This document shows, one piece after another, positions 54,119-61,928 of a stretch of DNA of 64,000 nt; the stretch's first letter is position 1; each line of letters opens with the position of its first letter. The stretch is taken from positions 82,974 to 146,973 of the forward strand of contig NZ_NIWD01000005.1 of NCBI RefSeq assembly GCF_002277025.1, given 5' to 3'. The notes beneath the pieces are model-generated. The model ran no database searches. It saw only the letters and a program-made list of their open reading frames with translations, and was not told the DNA's origin. Made by a program: the position numbers and the translations under genes. The DNA comes from Sphingopyxis sp. GW247-27LB. Lineage in GTDB: Bacteria; Pseudomonadota; Alphaproteobacteria; Sphingomonadales; Sphingomonadaceae.

Positions 54119-55840
54119 TCAGCTATCGTTCCAGTGACGTGCCCAGCTTTCCGCCGCGGCAAATTCGAGGAGACGCTGTATGCGTTCGGCGCCGCGCCAG
54201 CTTGGATCGTCCGGTTCGTCCAGAAGCTTGGTATCGATTATCCCCTCGGCGGCAAGGTGACCATTCCGCAGAAGTGCGTGTATTCTCTCTCTATTGGCTC
54301 GATATATGGCAAAGCTGAACCCGCTCGGGCCTCCCTTGTGGACTCGCGTCGCAATCATCGGCGGGAGGCGATCTGAAAACGCTGAACGTGCGACGGATCG
54401 ATTTATTCCATTCGTGATCCACATCCAGGTGGGAATGGAAAGACATAGTTCTACGACGGGCTGGGATAGGAGCGGCGCGATATGAGGCGGGGCTTCGGCG
54501 CGCGGATAGAGCTCAAGGCTCCGATGGGCGCGCATCAAGAACGCCACATGGCTTGTCTTTCCAGGCAAAGATTCCTCAGGCGCGACCAGCCAGGGATGGC
54601 GCTTGTCGGAGCGTTCCATCCGAGCAACAAAGTGCGATCGCAGCCCGCTCGTGTTGTGGCGGACATTATGGCGCCCTCCGTCACGGCGATATTTGTTCCA
54701 CGCGTAGCGGAGGATTGTCGGAATGTCGGCACCGGTCACGCCGCTCAGATCGCGCAGCGTGGCGGCCAATGCGAGGCGGGGACCTTCAGCTATGACACGG
54801 TCTAGTAAAGGAGTCGGGCTGTAAAGACTGCAAAAGATCCCGTCCCCACCGTTGCCGGAAAAATGAGCCCCGACGGCATTCGCGGTGCGGAAGCGGCTAT
54901 GCATCGCGGCGATTGCTTGTTTGAAGTGATAGGCGTTCGGCCAAGGATGGTGCGACGCCGGCGCCTGATCGATATCGATATCATCGAGAGCGAGCGAACA
55001 TTCGTGGAGCGTAAGGCCGAGTGACTCGGTCACCGCGCGCGCATAGTGCCGTTCGTCGCCATCGCGATCGGGTCCGACATGTGTCAGACAGGTAATCTTC
55101 GAACTCAGAGGCGCGGCGGCTGCCGCTACGATCGAAGAATCAAGCCCCCCCGAAATGTCGAGCAATGCACGAGGAAAACAGTCAACCCACGCCGCCACGC
55201 AATCGCAGATCGTATCGCGCAACCGTGCAGCATTATCAGCGAAATCCATTCCATTCGGCGCGACGTGGCTCCAGGGTGACCACCAGCTCTCAATCGTGAC
55301 TTTGCCGTCGGCGACGATGAGGCATTCACCCGCGACCAATTCCTCGATTCCGGTCACGCAGGTCCGTCGAGTGGGTGCATCAATGCCTGCGAGAAGGCGT
55401 CCTATCTCATCGAGGTCGGCTCGGTCGTTTGCCGGTGAGGCCAGTGCGGTGATGTCCGATGCCAGAGTGACACCATCGGAGTCGCGGCGATAGTAGCACG
55501 GACGCGCGCCCGACGGATCACGCAATATCATCGCCCGGCCCTCACCATCCGCTTGGATCAGCAGATACCCGCCCCAAAAATCTCTCAAGAGTGAACGGCC
55601 GCCGGTTGCTCGAAATCGATCGAGCACCGCATCGGGAATTCTCGACACCCGTCGGCTCGGCGGGCCGCGCGTGAAGAGATGACCAATGATCCACGCATCT
55701 TCGCTTATCTCGAGGATCGGCTCGTTCGACCAGACCCTCATTCCGGCCCGTTCAAAACTAACTCGGAGGTCCGCATCGTGCGCGCTCAGCGCCACGCTCT
55801 TGGCCGACGAGCCTAGCTGGATGCGATATCCGCCCGCCAT
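54119..55840 (-). CDS. Lasso-peptide cyclase (asparagine synthetase-like, AtxC)
   Basis: This 573-residue protein resembles asparagine synthetase B. The N-terminal glutamine amidotransferase-like part lacks an active Cys2 (starts MAGGYRIQLG), as in lasso cyclases. The ATP site is SGGLDSS at residues 230-236. It adenylates the ring Asp/Glu side chain so the core N-terminus can attack. The ATG at 55840 overlaps the stop of the protease gene (ATGA). The stop lies 1 base from the stop of the convergent isopeptidase gene. Confidence 0.93.
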   Translation of the reverse strand: MAGGYRIQLGSSAKSVALSAHDADLRVSFERAGMRVWSNEPILEISEDAWIIGHLFTRGPPSRRVSRIPDAVLDRFRATGGRSLLRDFWGGYLLIQADGEGRAMILRDPSGARPCYYRRDSDGVTLASDITALASPANDRADLDEIGRLLAGIDAPTRRTCVTGIEELVAGECLIVADGKVTIESWWSPWSHVAPNGMDFADNAARLRDTICDCVAAWVDCFPRALLDISGGLDSSIVAAAAAPLSSKITCLTHVGPDRDGDERHYARAVTESLGLTLHECSLALDDIDIDQAPASHHPWPNAYHFKQAIAAMHSRFRTANAVGAHFSGNGGDGIFCSLYSPTPLLDRVIAEGPRLALAATLRDLSGVTGADIPTILRYAWNKYRRDGGRHNVRHNTSGLRSHFVARMERSDKRHPWLVAPEESLPGKTSHVAFLMRAHRSLELYPRAEAPPHIAPLLSQPVVELCLSIPTWMWITNGINRSVARSAFSDRLPPMIATRVHKGGPSGFSFAIYRANRERIHALLRNGHLAAEGIIDTKLLDEPDDPSWRGAERIQRLLEFAAAESWARHWNDS

Positions 55841-56511
55841 CACGCGGCCAAGATCGGCTCGAAAGAGAGGACGAAGTCGAGAGTGTCCGTGAGAACTACG
55901 TCGCCTGCCTGCACCCAGCAATGCGCTGCAAAAGGCATGGTGACGCCGAATACCAATGAGGCTGCACACCCTCTGCGCATGAGAAGACGTCTCATCGCGA
56001 TCCCGCGCACTAGGCATTGGTCGATTGCGGGCGCATAGCGGCGCGCGCGCACGAAACCTGCGGCGACGTCGCGGCATGCGGTCATCGAGATGCCTCGGGT
56101 GCTCACTTGCGCTGCCGCTAGGTCATCGACGATTTCAAGCATGCGTCGCCGCTTGATGTCCACGCGAGCTCGACGCTGAGCGCAGATGCTGGCAACGGTT
56201 GTGGAAAATTTGCCGCGCGGAAGGGCCGCGTTTAGCAGGCTTGACCGGGCCGGCGGAATTGGTTCCGGCTTGTGGCTCGCGCGTTCGGGTGCGAGAATGT
56301 CGCGCTCCGTTAGCCAGTCGAGGTCCGATGGTTCCGGTTCGCCAGCGACATAGCGCGCAAAACATTCAGCCGGTCGATCACGGAGGAGGAAGTAACGATC
56401 AGAAACGAGATCGAGGAATATGAAATCCCCTCCGATGCATCGATAGTAAAGTCCGCGGCGGACGCCGAACTGGCTTGCTTGACGAAAATCTTCGTCCTTA
56501 TGAACCTTCAT
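55840..56511 (-). CDS. Lasso leader-binding/leader-peptidase protein (B1-B2 fusion, AtxB)
   Basis: This 223-residue protein fuses a PqqD-like leader-recognition domain (residues about 1-80, YYRCIGGDFIFLDLVSDRYF) to a transglutaminase-like cysteine protease (about 95-223). The catalytic triad candidates are Cys166 (AIDQCLVRG), His197 (FAAHCWV) and Asp209 (VLTDTLDF). It removes the 22-residue leader from the precursors. It starts 15 bases after the second precursor stop. Confidence 0.92.
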   Translation of the reverse strand: MKVHKDEDFRQASQFGVRRGLYYRCIGGDFIFLDLVSDRYFLLRDRPAECFARYVAGEPEPSDLDWLTERDILAPERASHKPEPIPPARSSLLNAALPRGKFSTTVASICAQRRARVDIKRRRMLEIVDDLAAAQVSTRGISMTACRDVAAGFVRARRYAPAIDQCLVRGIAMRRLLMRRGCAASLVFGVTMPFAAHCWVQAGDVVLTDTLDFVLSFEPILAA

Positions 56512-56526
56512 CGCCGTGGTTCCGAT

Positions 56527-56670
56527 TCAATCTGCGGAAAGCAGGCCGACAATGAGATAGCGTTGCCCGGTCTCAGTTTCGAGGGCGCCGACTACGGAAA
56601 CTCCGGTCGTTTCAGACGCTATCGAGCCGAGGTTGATGGGTTCGCCTTTGTGCAGTTCCAGGAGATGCAA
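56527..56670 (-). CDS. Lasso peptide precursor, second in operon (TTG start)
   Basis: This 47-residue precursor has a TTG start at 56670 with GAGGAG 7 bases upstream. The 22-residue leader starts MHLLELHKGEPINLG and ends SETT (Thr at -2). The 25-residue core starts GVSVVGALE and ends LLSAD; Gly1 and Glu9 would close a 9-residue ring. The tail contains GQRY. The core resembles astexin-2/3 types (from memory, ending LSAD). No in-frame ATG gives a shorter product; an earlier ATG at 56736 adds 22 unlikely residues. Confidence 0.85.
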   Translation of the reverse strand: MHLLELHKGEPINLGSIASETTGVSVVGALETETGQRYLIVGLLSAD

Positions 56671-56707
56671 GGCATTTCTCCTCAATTGCCTTGGAAGCGC
56701 TGCAAAA

Positions 56708-56735
56708 TGCGGCGCACAGATTTCCGTGCGCCGCA
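56708..56735 (-). terminator. Hairpin with T-run between the two lasso precursors
   Basis: On the minus strand, TGCGGCGCAC pairs with GTGCGCCGCA around an 8-base loop and is followed by TTTTG. It lies just after the first precursor stop codon (56742). A partial terminator here would leave more transcript of the first precursor than of the second and the enzymes. Confidence 0.7.
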
Positions 56736-56741
56736 CTTTCG

Positions 56742-56885
56742 TCAGTCGTCGCTGAGGATGCCGGCGAAGACGTAGCGATCACCGGTCTCCTCGTCGAGGC
56801 GACCGAGACCACCGATGCCTTGCGTTTCTTCGGTGATGGCGCCGAGATCGATCGCAACGTCATCGATATGTTCATAGACTTTCAT
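56742..56885 (-). CDS. Lasso peptide precursor, first in operon
   Basis: This 47-residue precursor was read directly from the minus strand (too short for usual gene calling). ATG at 56885 follows AAGGAAAGGAAGTGTC. The leader starts MKVYEHIDDVAIDLGAI and ends EETQ (Thr at -2). The 25-residue core starts GIGGLGRLD and ends GILSDD; Gly1 and Asp9 would form a 9-residue ring. Leader and core lengths equal those of the second precursor exactly, and DLG/NLG..I...ET is shared. Confidence 0.88.
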   Translation of the reverse strand: MKVYEHIDDVAIDLGAITEETQGIGGLGRLDEETGDRYVFAGILSDD

Positions 56886-56961
56886 GACACTTCCTTTCCT
56901 TGATTGCGACCAAGCGTGAGTCGCTGGAAAAAGTTATGCCTCTGTGAAGAAACGATCTATT

Positions 56962-56991
56962 TTATAATCCAATTATAATCGGATTATAATC
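56962..56991. repeat. Three TTATAATC direct repeats at 11-bp spacing
   Basis: TTATAATC occurs at 56962, 56973 and 56984, one helical turn apart. The last forms the perfect palindrome GATTATAATC (56982-56991). The repeats lie 77-106 bases upstream of the first lasso precursor start, at the edge of the IS200 transposase frame, which reads into them at its 3' end. They could be a regulator-binding array, or an AT-rich IS target. Confidence 0.55.
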
Positions 56992-57479
56992 GCCGGCCAT
57001 TCAGCGCGGGCGCTTTGCCTCCTGCTATCTGAATGACTGACCGGCTGACGCCGGTAGGACCAAGCGGAGGGGCTGAAGCCGTTTTTGTGGGTGTGTCGGT
57101 CGAGATAGCGGTTGATGATGTCATCGGTGATGTTGCCGGAGGTGGTTGAGAAGTAGCCCCTGCCCCAGAAGCGCTGGCCCCAGTAGCGTTTGCGGATATG
57201 CTCGAACTCCTGCTGGATCTTGCGCGAGGACCGGCCCTTTGCCCGGCGGACGAAGTCGCTGACCGAGATGTGCGGCGGGATTTCGACGAACATATGGACG
57301 TGGTCGCGCGACAGCACGCCATTGACGTTGGTCACCCCCAACTCGTCGCAAACCTGCTTGATGATCTCACGAACCCTGAGCCGTACCTCGCCATGCAGCA
57401 CCTTGAACCGATATTTCGGTGCCCAGACGATATGATAGCGATGGTGAAAAGTCGTGTGACAACCCTTGCTGTAGCCCAT
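56973..57479 (-). CDS. tnpA: IS200-type transposase TnpA (HUH, Y1)
   Basis: This is a Y1 transposase of 168 codons as drawn. It starts MGYSKGCHTTFHHRYHIVWA. The HUH motif is in SRDHVHMFVEIPPHISVSDF and the catalytic region in GRGYFSTTSGNITDDIINRY. The family is usually about 140-155 residues; the last roughly 25 residues (after RRQPVSHSDSRR) probably result from read-through into flanking DNA. Its start codon lies inside the large hairpin at 57478-57550. Confidence 0.88.
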   Translation of the reverse strand: MGYSKGCHTTFHHRYHIVWAPKYRFKVLHGEVRLRVREIIKQVCDELGVTNVNGVLSRDHVHMFVEIPPHISVSDFVRRAKGRSSRKIQQEFEHIRKRYWGQRFWGRGYFSTTSGNITDDIINRYLDRHTHKNGFSPSAWSYRRQPVSHSDSRRQSARAEWPAIIIRL

Positions 57480-57550
57480 AGCCTGTAACCTCGGAAAAAT
57501 GAGACTCGACGCCCTTCGGGCTGTCTCATTTTTCCGAGGTTACAGGCTAT
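57478..57550 (-). repeat. 28-bp perfect inverted repeat over the tnpA start
   Basis: The arms at 57478-57505 and 57523-57550 are perfectly complementary over 28 bp, with a 17-base loop that itself holds GCCC-TTC-GGGC. The left arm covers two bases of the tnpA ATG. IS200 elements carry such a hairpin that blocks read-through transcription and hides the start codon; this one is unusually long and perfect. Confidence 0.85.
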
Positions 57551-57706
57551 CGCGCGAGTCGAACGGCTGAAGCCAGTATCCGACTGAAGTCGGAGGGGTT
57601 CCTCCCCAAGTGGGACTCTAAACGAATTTGGTCGGCCCGATCGATTTCGAAAATAATCTCGTGCATTTCCTAGGAAGCACTTGGCTCGTGTCTCTAACGG
57701 TATGGG

Positions 57707-58321
57707 GTGGAATACGAGCAGCGGACTAAGGAGGTCGGCACGTCCGAAGGATTGAACAGCGATCGGCGTCGACTGATAGCCGCGTGGGTGGGTGAGAAGA
57801 TCATGCCCCATGAAGCCAGCGTGCGCGCGTGGCTGAGGCGAATGAAAGTTTCTGCCGACGACCTCGACGATTTGATCCAAGAAAGCTATTGCAAGCTCGC
57901 CGGATTAGACAGCGTCGATCATATCCACCGTCCAGACGCTTATTTCTTCTCGATCGCACGCAACCTACTACTCCGCCGTCTGCGGCGTTCTTCCGTGGTA
58001 TCGATCACCGCAATTGCCGAGATCGAGGCCTTCGACGACGGCAGACCGTCGCCTGAACGGGAGGTTGCCGCACGCAAGGATTATGAGCGCGTGCGTGCCC
58101 TAATCGCTCAGCTTCCCGAGCGTTGTCGGCAAGTCTTCGAGATGCGAAAGCTCCAAGGGGCCTCACAGCGCGAAATCGCCCATAGAATCGGCATTAGCGA
58201 GGGCATGGTCGAGTATCACGTCTACGAAGGCACCAAGGCGATCGTACGTGCCATGCGTCGGCAAGATGAGGAAGCGGAAGTGCGAGCAGAGGAATTAAAT
58301 CGCGGAAAGCTTTCGCCATGA
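57707..58321 (+). CDS. ECF sigma factor (FecI-like), lasso cassette 2
   Basis: This 204-residue protein has region 2 (LRRMKVSADDLDDLIQESYC, YFFSIARNLLLRRLRRS) and region 4 (VRALIAQLPERCRQVFEMRK, REIAHRIGISEGMVEYHVYE). The GTG at 57707 is taken; an in-frame ATG at 57803 (MPHEASVRAW) is also plausible. It is followed by fecR (4-base overlap), a receptor and an isopeptidase, repeating the order of cassette 1. The upstream 227 bases hold the IS200 hairpin and possible promoter. Confidence 0.88.
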   Translation: MEYEQRTKEVGTSEGLNSDRRRLIAAWVGEKIMPHEASVRAWLRRMKVSADDLDDLIQESYCKLAGLDSVDHIHRPDAYFFSIARNLLLRRLRRSSVVSITAIAEIEAFDDGRPSPEREVAARKDYERVRALIAQLPERCRQVFEMRKLQGASQREIAHRIGISEGMVEYHVYEGTKAIVRAMRRQDEEAEVRAEELNRGKLSP

Positions 58322-59259
58322 CTCGCGAGACTGCTTCCCAAATCGAGGATGCCGCGGCTCGCTGGGCAGCGCGTCTGGATGCCGGTCAATTGCGGGCCGA
58401 CGACGAACGCGAGCTTACCATATGGCTGGCGAATGACGATCGCCGCAAGGGTGCCCTTCTGCAAGCACAGGCCGCGCTGTCGATGCTCGATCTCGATGAG
58501 GCCGTCAACAAACCAACGGCACAATCGATCAATATTACCCGGCGCTGGATGCTTGGGGGGGCGGCTGCGGCCGTTGCAGCGTCCGCAGGCTTTGCACCCC
58601 ATGCCCCCGGCACGATCTATCGGACGCAGATTGGCGAAATTCGGCGCGTGCCACTTTCCGACGGCTCAACCGCCGCGATCAATACCGACAGTATCGTGGC
58701 GATCGATCTCCACGAAAAGGAACGCCTCGTGCGGCTGGATCGGGGTGAAGCGTGGTTTCAAGTAGCGAAGGATCGGACACGTCCGTTCCTTGTTGAAGCT
58801 GGCCGCGTTCGCGTTCTTGCCGTGGGAACCGCTTTTTCAGTCAGGCGATCGCAGGATGGCGTCGACGTTCTGGTGACTGAAGGCGTGGTCGAAGCGTGGG
58901 CGACCGGTGTCGAACAGCACAGGGTACGCATTGCGGCTGGCTCCAACGCATTTATCGGCGACGACGCCGCGATCCGACAATCCCTTCCTGAGGGATCAAG
59001 CATCGACCGCGCGCTGGCATGGCGCAGCGGAAAAATTGATCTTGAGGGACAACCACTCAGCGAAGCAGTGGCCGAATTCAATCGCTACAATCGCCGCAAG
59101 CTCGAAGTCGTCGATCCGACGCTTGCGAAAGAGCAATTCGATGGCGTGTTTCGGACCGACGATCCAGCTGGATTTGCCGCGGTTGTCCAGACCGCACTTG
59201 GGGTTCCCATCGATCTGTCTGACGCTGACCGCATAGAGATCGGTAGCCCGCGCCGGTAA
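58318..59259 (+). CDS. FecR-type anti-sigma/signal protein, lasso cassette 2
   Basis: This 313-residue protein has DUF4880-like RWAARLDAGQLRADDERELT, a membrane helix (WMLGGAAAAVAASAGFAPHA), the FecR domain (TQIGEIRRVPLSDGSTAAIN, AWFQVAKDRTRPFLVEAGRV) and a final STN-like part (LSEAVAEFNRYNRRKLEVVD). The ATG overlaps the sigma stop (ATGA). Confidence 0.9.
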   Translation: MTRETASQIEDAAARWAARLDAGQLRADDERELTIWLANDDRRKGALLQAQAALSMLDLDEAVNKPTAQSINITRRWMLGGAAAAVAASAGFAPHAPGTIYRTQIGEIRRVPLSDGSTAAINTDSIVAIDLHEKERLVRLDRGEAWFQVAKDRTRPFLVEAGRVRVLAVGTAFSVRRSQDGVDVLVTEGVVEAWATGVEQHRVRIAAGSNAFIGDDAAIRQSLPEGSSIDRALAWRSGKIDLEGQPLSEAVAEFNRYNRRKLEVVDPTLAKEQFDGVFRTDDPAGFAAVVQTALGVPIDLSDADRIEIGSPRR

Positions 59260-59336
59260 TCTTTTCGGGCGCTCCTAGGAAATTCCGGCCTGGGGACTCT
59301 TTCGTTCGACAGCAAATCAATCGAGGGGAGAGTTTC

Positions 59337-61928
59337 GTGATATTCAGGGGATCGGCACAACATGTTTTGATGGCCTCAGTTGCGGCTGGATGCGTGGCAG
59401 CGGCATCGCCCGCTGCTGCACAGACGAAGACCTTCGACATCGCCGCACAACCGGCCGCCACCGGCATTTCGACGCTCGGGCGCCAGGCAGATGTCCAGAT
59501 TGCGGCCTCACGAAGAGTCACGAAGGGCAAGCGGACGAATGCGGTTCGAGGGACGATGACGGTCGAGAAGGCCTTGCAACAACTCCTTGACCGCACCGGT
59601 TTGATCGCCCGCAGAACTGGACCTGCAACATTTGCCGTTATTGCGGCAGGACCAACTGAACTACTCGATTCTGCCGGGGAAAGCTCGACGTCATTCGAGG
59701 GCCGCCCAACCGATCAGCGCGCATTGGAAGAGAACGACCCGATCATTGTGACGGGCACTCGAATCGAAGGCGGGCCGCCATCGGCCCCAGTGATCCAAAT
59801 TTCTAGCGAAGACATACGGAACGCGGGTCAATCCGATCTCGGCGAGGTCGCGCGCAGTCTGCCGCAGAGCTTCGGAGGTGGGCAAAATCCGGGCATCGGC
59901 AACACTCAGGGCGCGCCCAATGAAAATGCCAACGTCAATGGCGCCTCGACATTCAATTTGCGCGGCATCGGGTCGAATGCCACCTTAACGCTGCTTAACG
60001 GCAACCGCTTCGCATACACCGGCGTCTCGTCGGTGCTCGATGTGAGCGCGATCCCGGTCGCGGCGGTCGAACGGATCGAGATCGTCCCCGATGGGGCTTC
60101 AGCGATCTATGGTGCTGACGCGGTCGCGGGCGTTGTCAATATCTTGCTCAAGCGCGATTATGATGGCGTGTCGGCGATGGCCCGCGTCGGGGCATCGACC
60201 GAGGGCGGAAACACGCAGCAGCAATATGGGCTGCTTGGTGGCAAGACCTGGTCTTCGGGCAGCTTGCTGGCTGCTTATGACTACAGCCAGGCATCGGCAG
60301 TCCACGCCGGCGATCGAAGCTATGCGACCGCCAACAACCCCGAGACGACGCTTTTTCCCCGCACTTGGAGGCACTCGGTCCTAGTGAGCGGGCACCAAGC
60401 CCTCGGCCCCGACATCACACTCGCGGCTGACCTACTCTACAAGAAAAGCCGGATTCACTCGGTCACCGGCTATGATCTGGTGCTCGCGCCCAACGTGAAT
60501 GGCATCGACAATTTCAGTAGCTCGGAGATATTCGGCATCGCGCCGAGCCTCACGGCCGAACTCGGGGGAGATTGGCGGTTCAAAGCGAGTGGATTCTTCG
60601 GCACCGATCGCACTGGTGGATACGCCGATATTTATGTCGGCGGTGCGCTGGCGCGCCATAACGACAAGCATTTTTTCAATCGGAACCTAGCTCTCGAAGC
60701 AGGCATGGAAGGTTCCTTGACTGAGCTTCCGGCCGGTGCGCTCAGCGTCGCATTCGGGGCAGGCGTCCGGCGGCAGGACTTCTTTGGGATCTTGCCCTTC
60801 AATGACATAGACCGGCGCCGGGATAATCTTTTCGCATATGGTGAGTTGCTCGTACCGCTCGCCTCTCCCGCGCAAGCGACTGACGGCTTGCACCGATTGG
60901 CGCTGACCGGTGCGTTGCGCTTCGAGGATTATTCAGATGCGGCGAGCATCGTGACCCCGAAGCTCGGCATCATCTGGGAGCCGGTAGCCATCTTGCGCCT
61001 AGGGGCCTCGTGGGGGCGCTCATTCAAAATGCCGACGCTCTATCAGCAATATGGCGGCTATTATTCGGTGCTAGCGCGCGCCGCGCGTTATGGCACCGGC
61101 TATCCGGCCAACGCGACTGTTCTCATCGCCTCCGGTCCCGACAGTCGCCTTGGCCCCGAGCGTTCCGAGAATCTGACGCTCAGCGCGCAGCTGACGCCGA
61201 CGCGCGGCCTCGAACTCACGGCAGCGTGGTACCAAATCGACTATAGCGACCGCGTCGCGGCTCCCACCGCCTCGCTCGTAGGAGTGCTCGACAATCCGCT
61301 TTACGCTGGCCTGGTGACGCTCAACCCGGACCCGGCCGATCTGGCGGTGATATTCAATGGATCGGTGCTGGGTCTCGAAAACAGTAGCGGACTCCCCTAT
61401 GATCCCGCGAACGTCGTCGCCTTTATCGACTCACGCACCCGCAATATCGCGCGCCAACGCTATTCGGGCCTCGACTTGTCGGTCCGCTATCGCACTGCCA
61501 TCAGCGGCGACCGGGAGCTCTCGCTTTCGGCGGCCGGTAGTTTCCTCAGAAGCCGCCAGCAGCTCATTTCTGGGGCTCCTTGGACGCGACTCGCAGCCAC
61601 CATCTTCCACCCGCCGCATTTCCGTGGACGGGCCGGACTGACCTATGGCGGCGATCGCTACAGCTTTTCCGCCTTCGTCAATCATATGAGCGGTCTCGAC
61701 GACGACCGCCAGATCGTGACCGTGCGTATTCCGTCCTATTCGACGGTTGACCTCACAGTGCGTGTCCGGATCGGCCGCAGATTTGACATATCACTCGCAG
61801 CTCTCAATTTATTTGATGCGAAGCCGACACCCATCAGCACTGCATCGCCGTTCGACACGCCGTTCGATACGACTAATTACTCGGCAGTGGGCCGATTTGT
61901 CGGCTTAACGCTGCGGCAAGAGTGGTGA
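59337..61928 (+). CDS. TonB-dependent receptor with STN signalling domain, cassette 2
   Basis: This 863-residue receptor is a close paralogue of the cassette-1 receptor. The start GTG at 59337 follows GAGGGGAGAG. A signal peptide (LMASVAAGCVAAASPAAAQT) and STN domain (FDIAAQPAATGISTLGRQAD) are followed by a plug that repeats long blocks of the first (ISSEDIRNAGQSDLGEVARS; GASTFNLRGIGSNATLTLLN). The last residue of TGA is shared with the ATG of the isopeptidase. Confidence 0.92.
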   Translation: MIFRGSAQHVLMASVAAGCVAAASPAAAQTKTFDIAAQPAATGISTLGRQADVQIAASRRVTKGKRTNAVRGTMTVEKALQQLLDRTGLIARRTGPATFAVIAAGPTELLDSAGESSTSFEGRPTDQRALEENDPIIVTGTRIEGGPPSAPVIQISSEDIRNAGQSDLGEVARSLPQSFGGGQNPGIGNTQGAPNENANVNGASTFNLRGIGSNATLTLLNGNRFAYTGVSSVLDVSAIPVAAVERIEIVPDGASAIYGADAVAGVVNILLKRDYDGVSAMARVGASTEGGNTQQQYGLLGGKTWSSGSLLAAYDYSQASAVHAGDRSYATANNPETTLFPRTWRHSVLVSGHQALGPDITLAADLLYKKSRIHSVTGYDLVLAPNVNGIDNFSSSEIFGIAPSLTAELGGDWRFKASGFFGTDRTGGYADIYVGGALARHNDKHFFNRNLALEAGMEGSLTELPAGALSVAFGAGVRRQDFFGILPFNDIDRRRDNLFAYGELLVPLASPAQATDGLHRLALTGALRFEDYSDAASIVTPKLGIIWEPVAILRLGASWGRSFKMPTLYQQYGGYYSVLARAARYGTGYPANATVLIASGPDSRLGPERSENLTLSAQLTPTRGLELTAAWYQIDYSDRVAAPTASLVGVLDNPLYAGLVTLNPDPADLAVIFNGSVLGLENSSGLPYDPANVVAFIDSRTRNIARQRYSGLDLSVRYRTAISGDRELSLSAAGSFLRSRQQLISGAPWTRLAATIFHPPHFRGRAGLTYGGDRYSFSAFVNHMSGLDDDRQIVTVRIPSYSTVDLTVRVRIGRRFDISLAALNLFDAKPTPISTASPFDTPFDTTNYSAVGRFVGLTLRQEW

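Larger units (their letters stand above)
56973..57550 (-). mobile_element. IS200/IS605-family element (approximate limits)
   Basis: A single tnpA gene with a large hairpin at its 5' side and small hairpins at both ends (ACCGGC-TGAC-GCCGGT near 57038; CCGACT-GA-AGTCGG near 57582) marks an IS200-type element. These elements lack terminal inverted repeats, and the ends cannot be fixed exactly; the 5' end may extend to about 57610. It lies between the lasso precursor operon and sigma gene 2. Confidence 0.7.

Noticed and set aside
56612..56875. 87-codon minus-strand frame over the lasso precursors
   Set aside because: It is out of frame with both precursor peptides, which have clear leaders, ribosome sites and cores.
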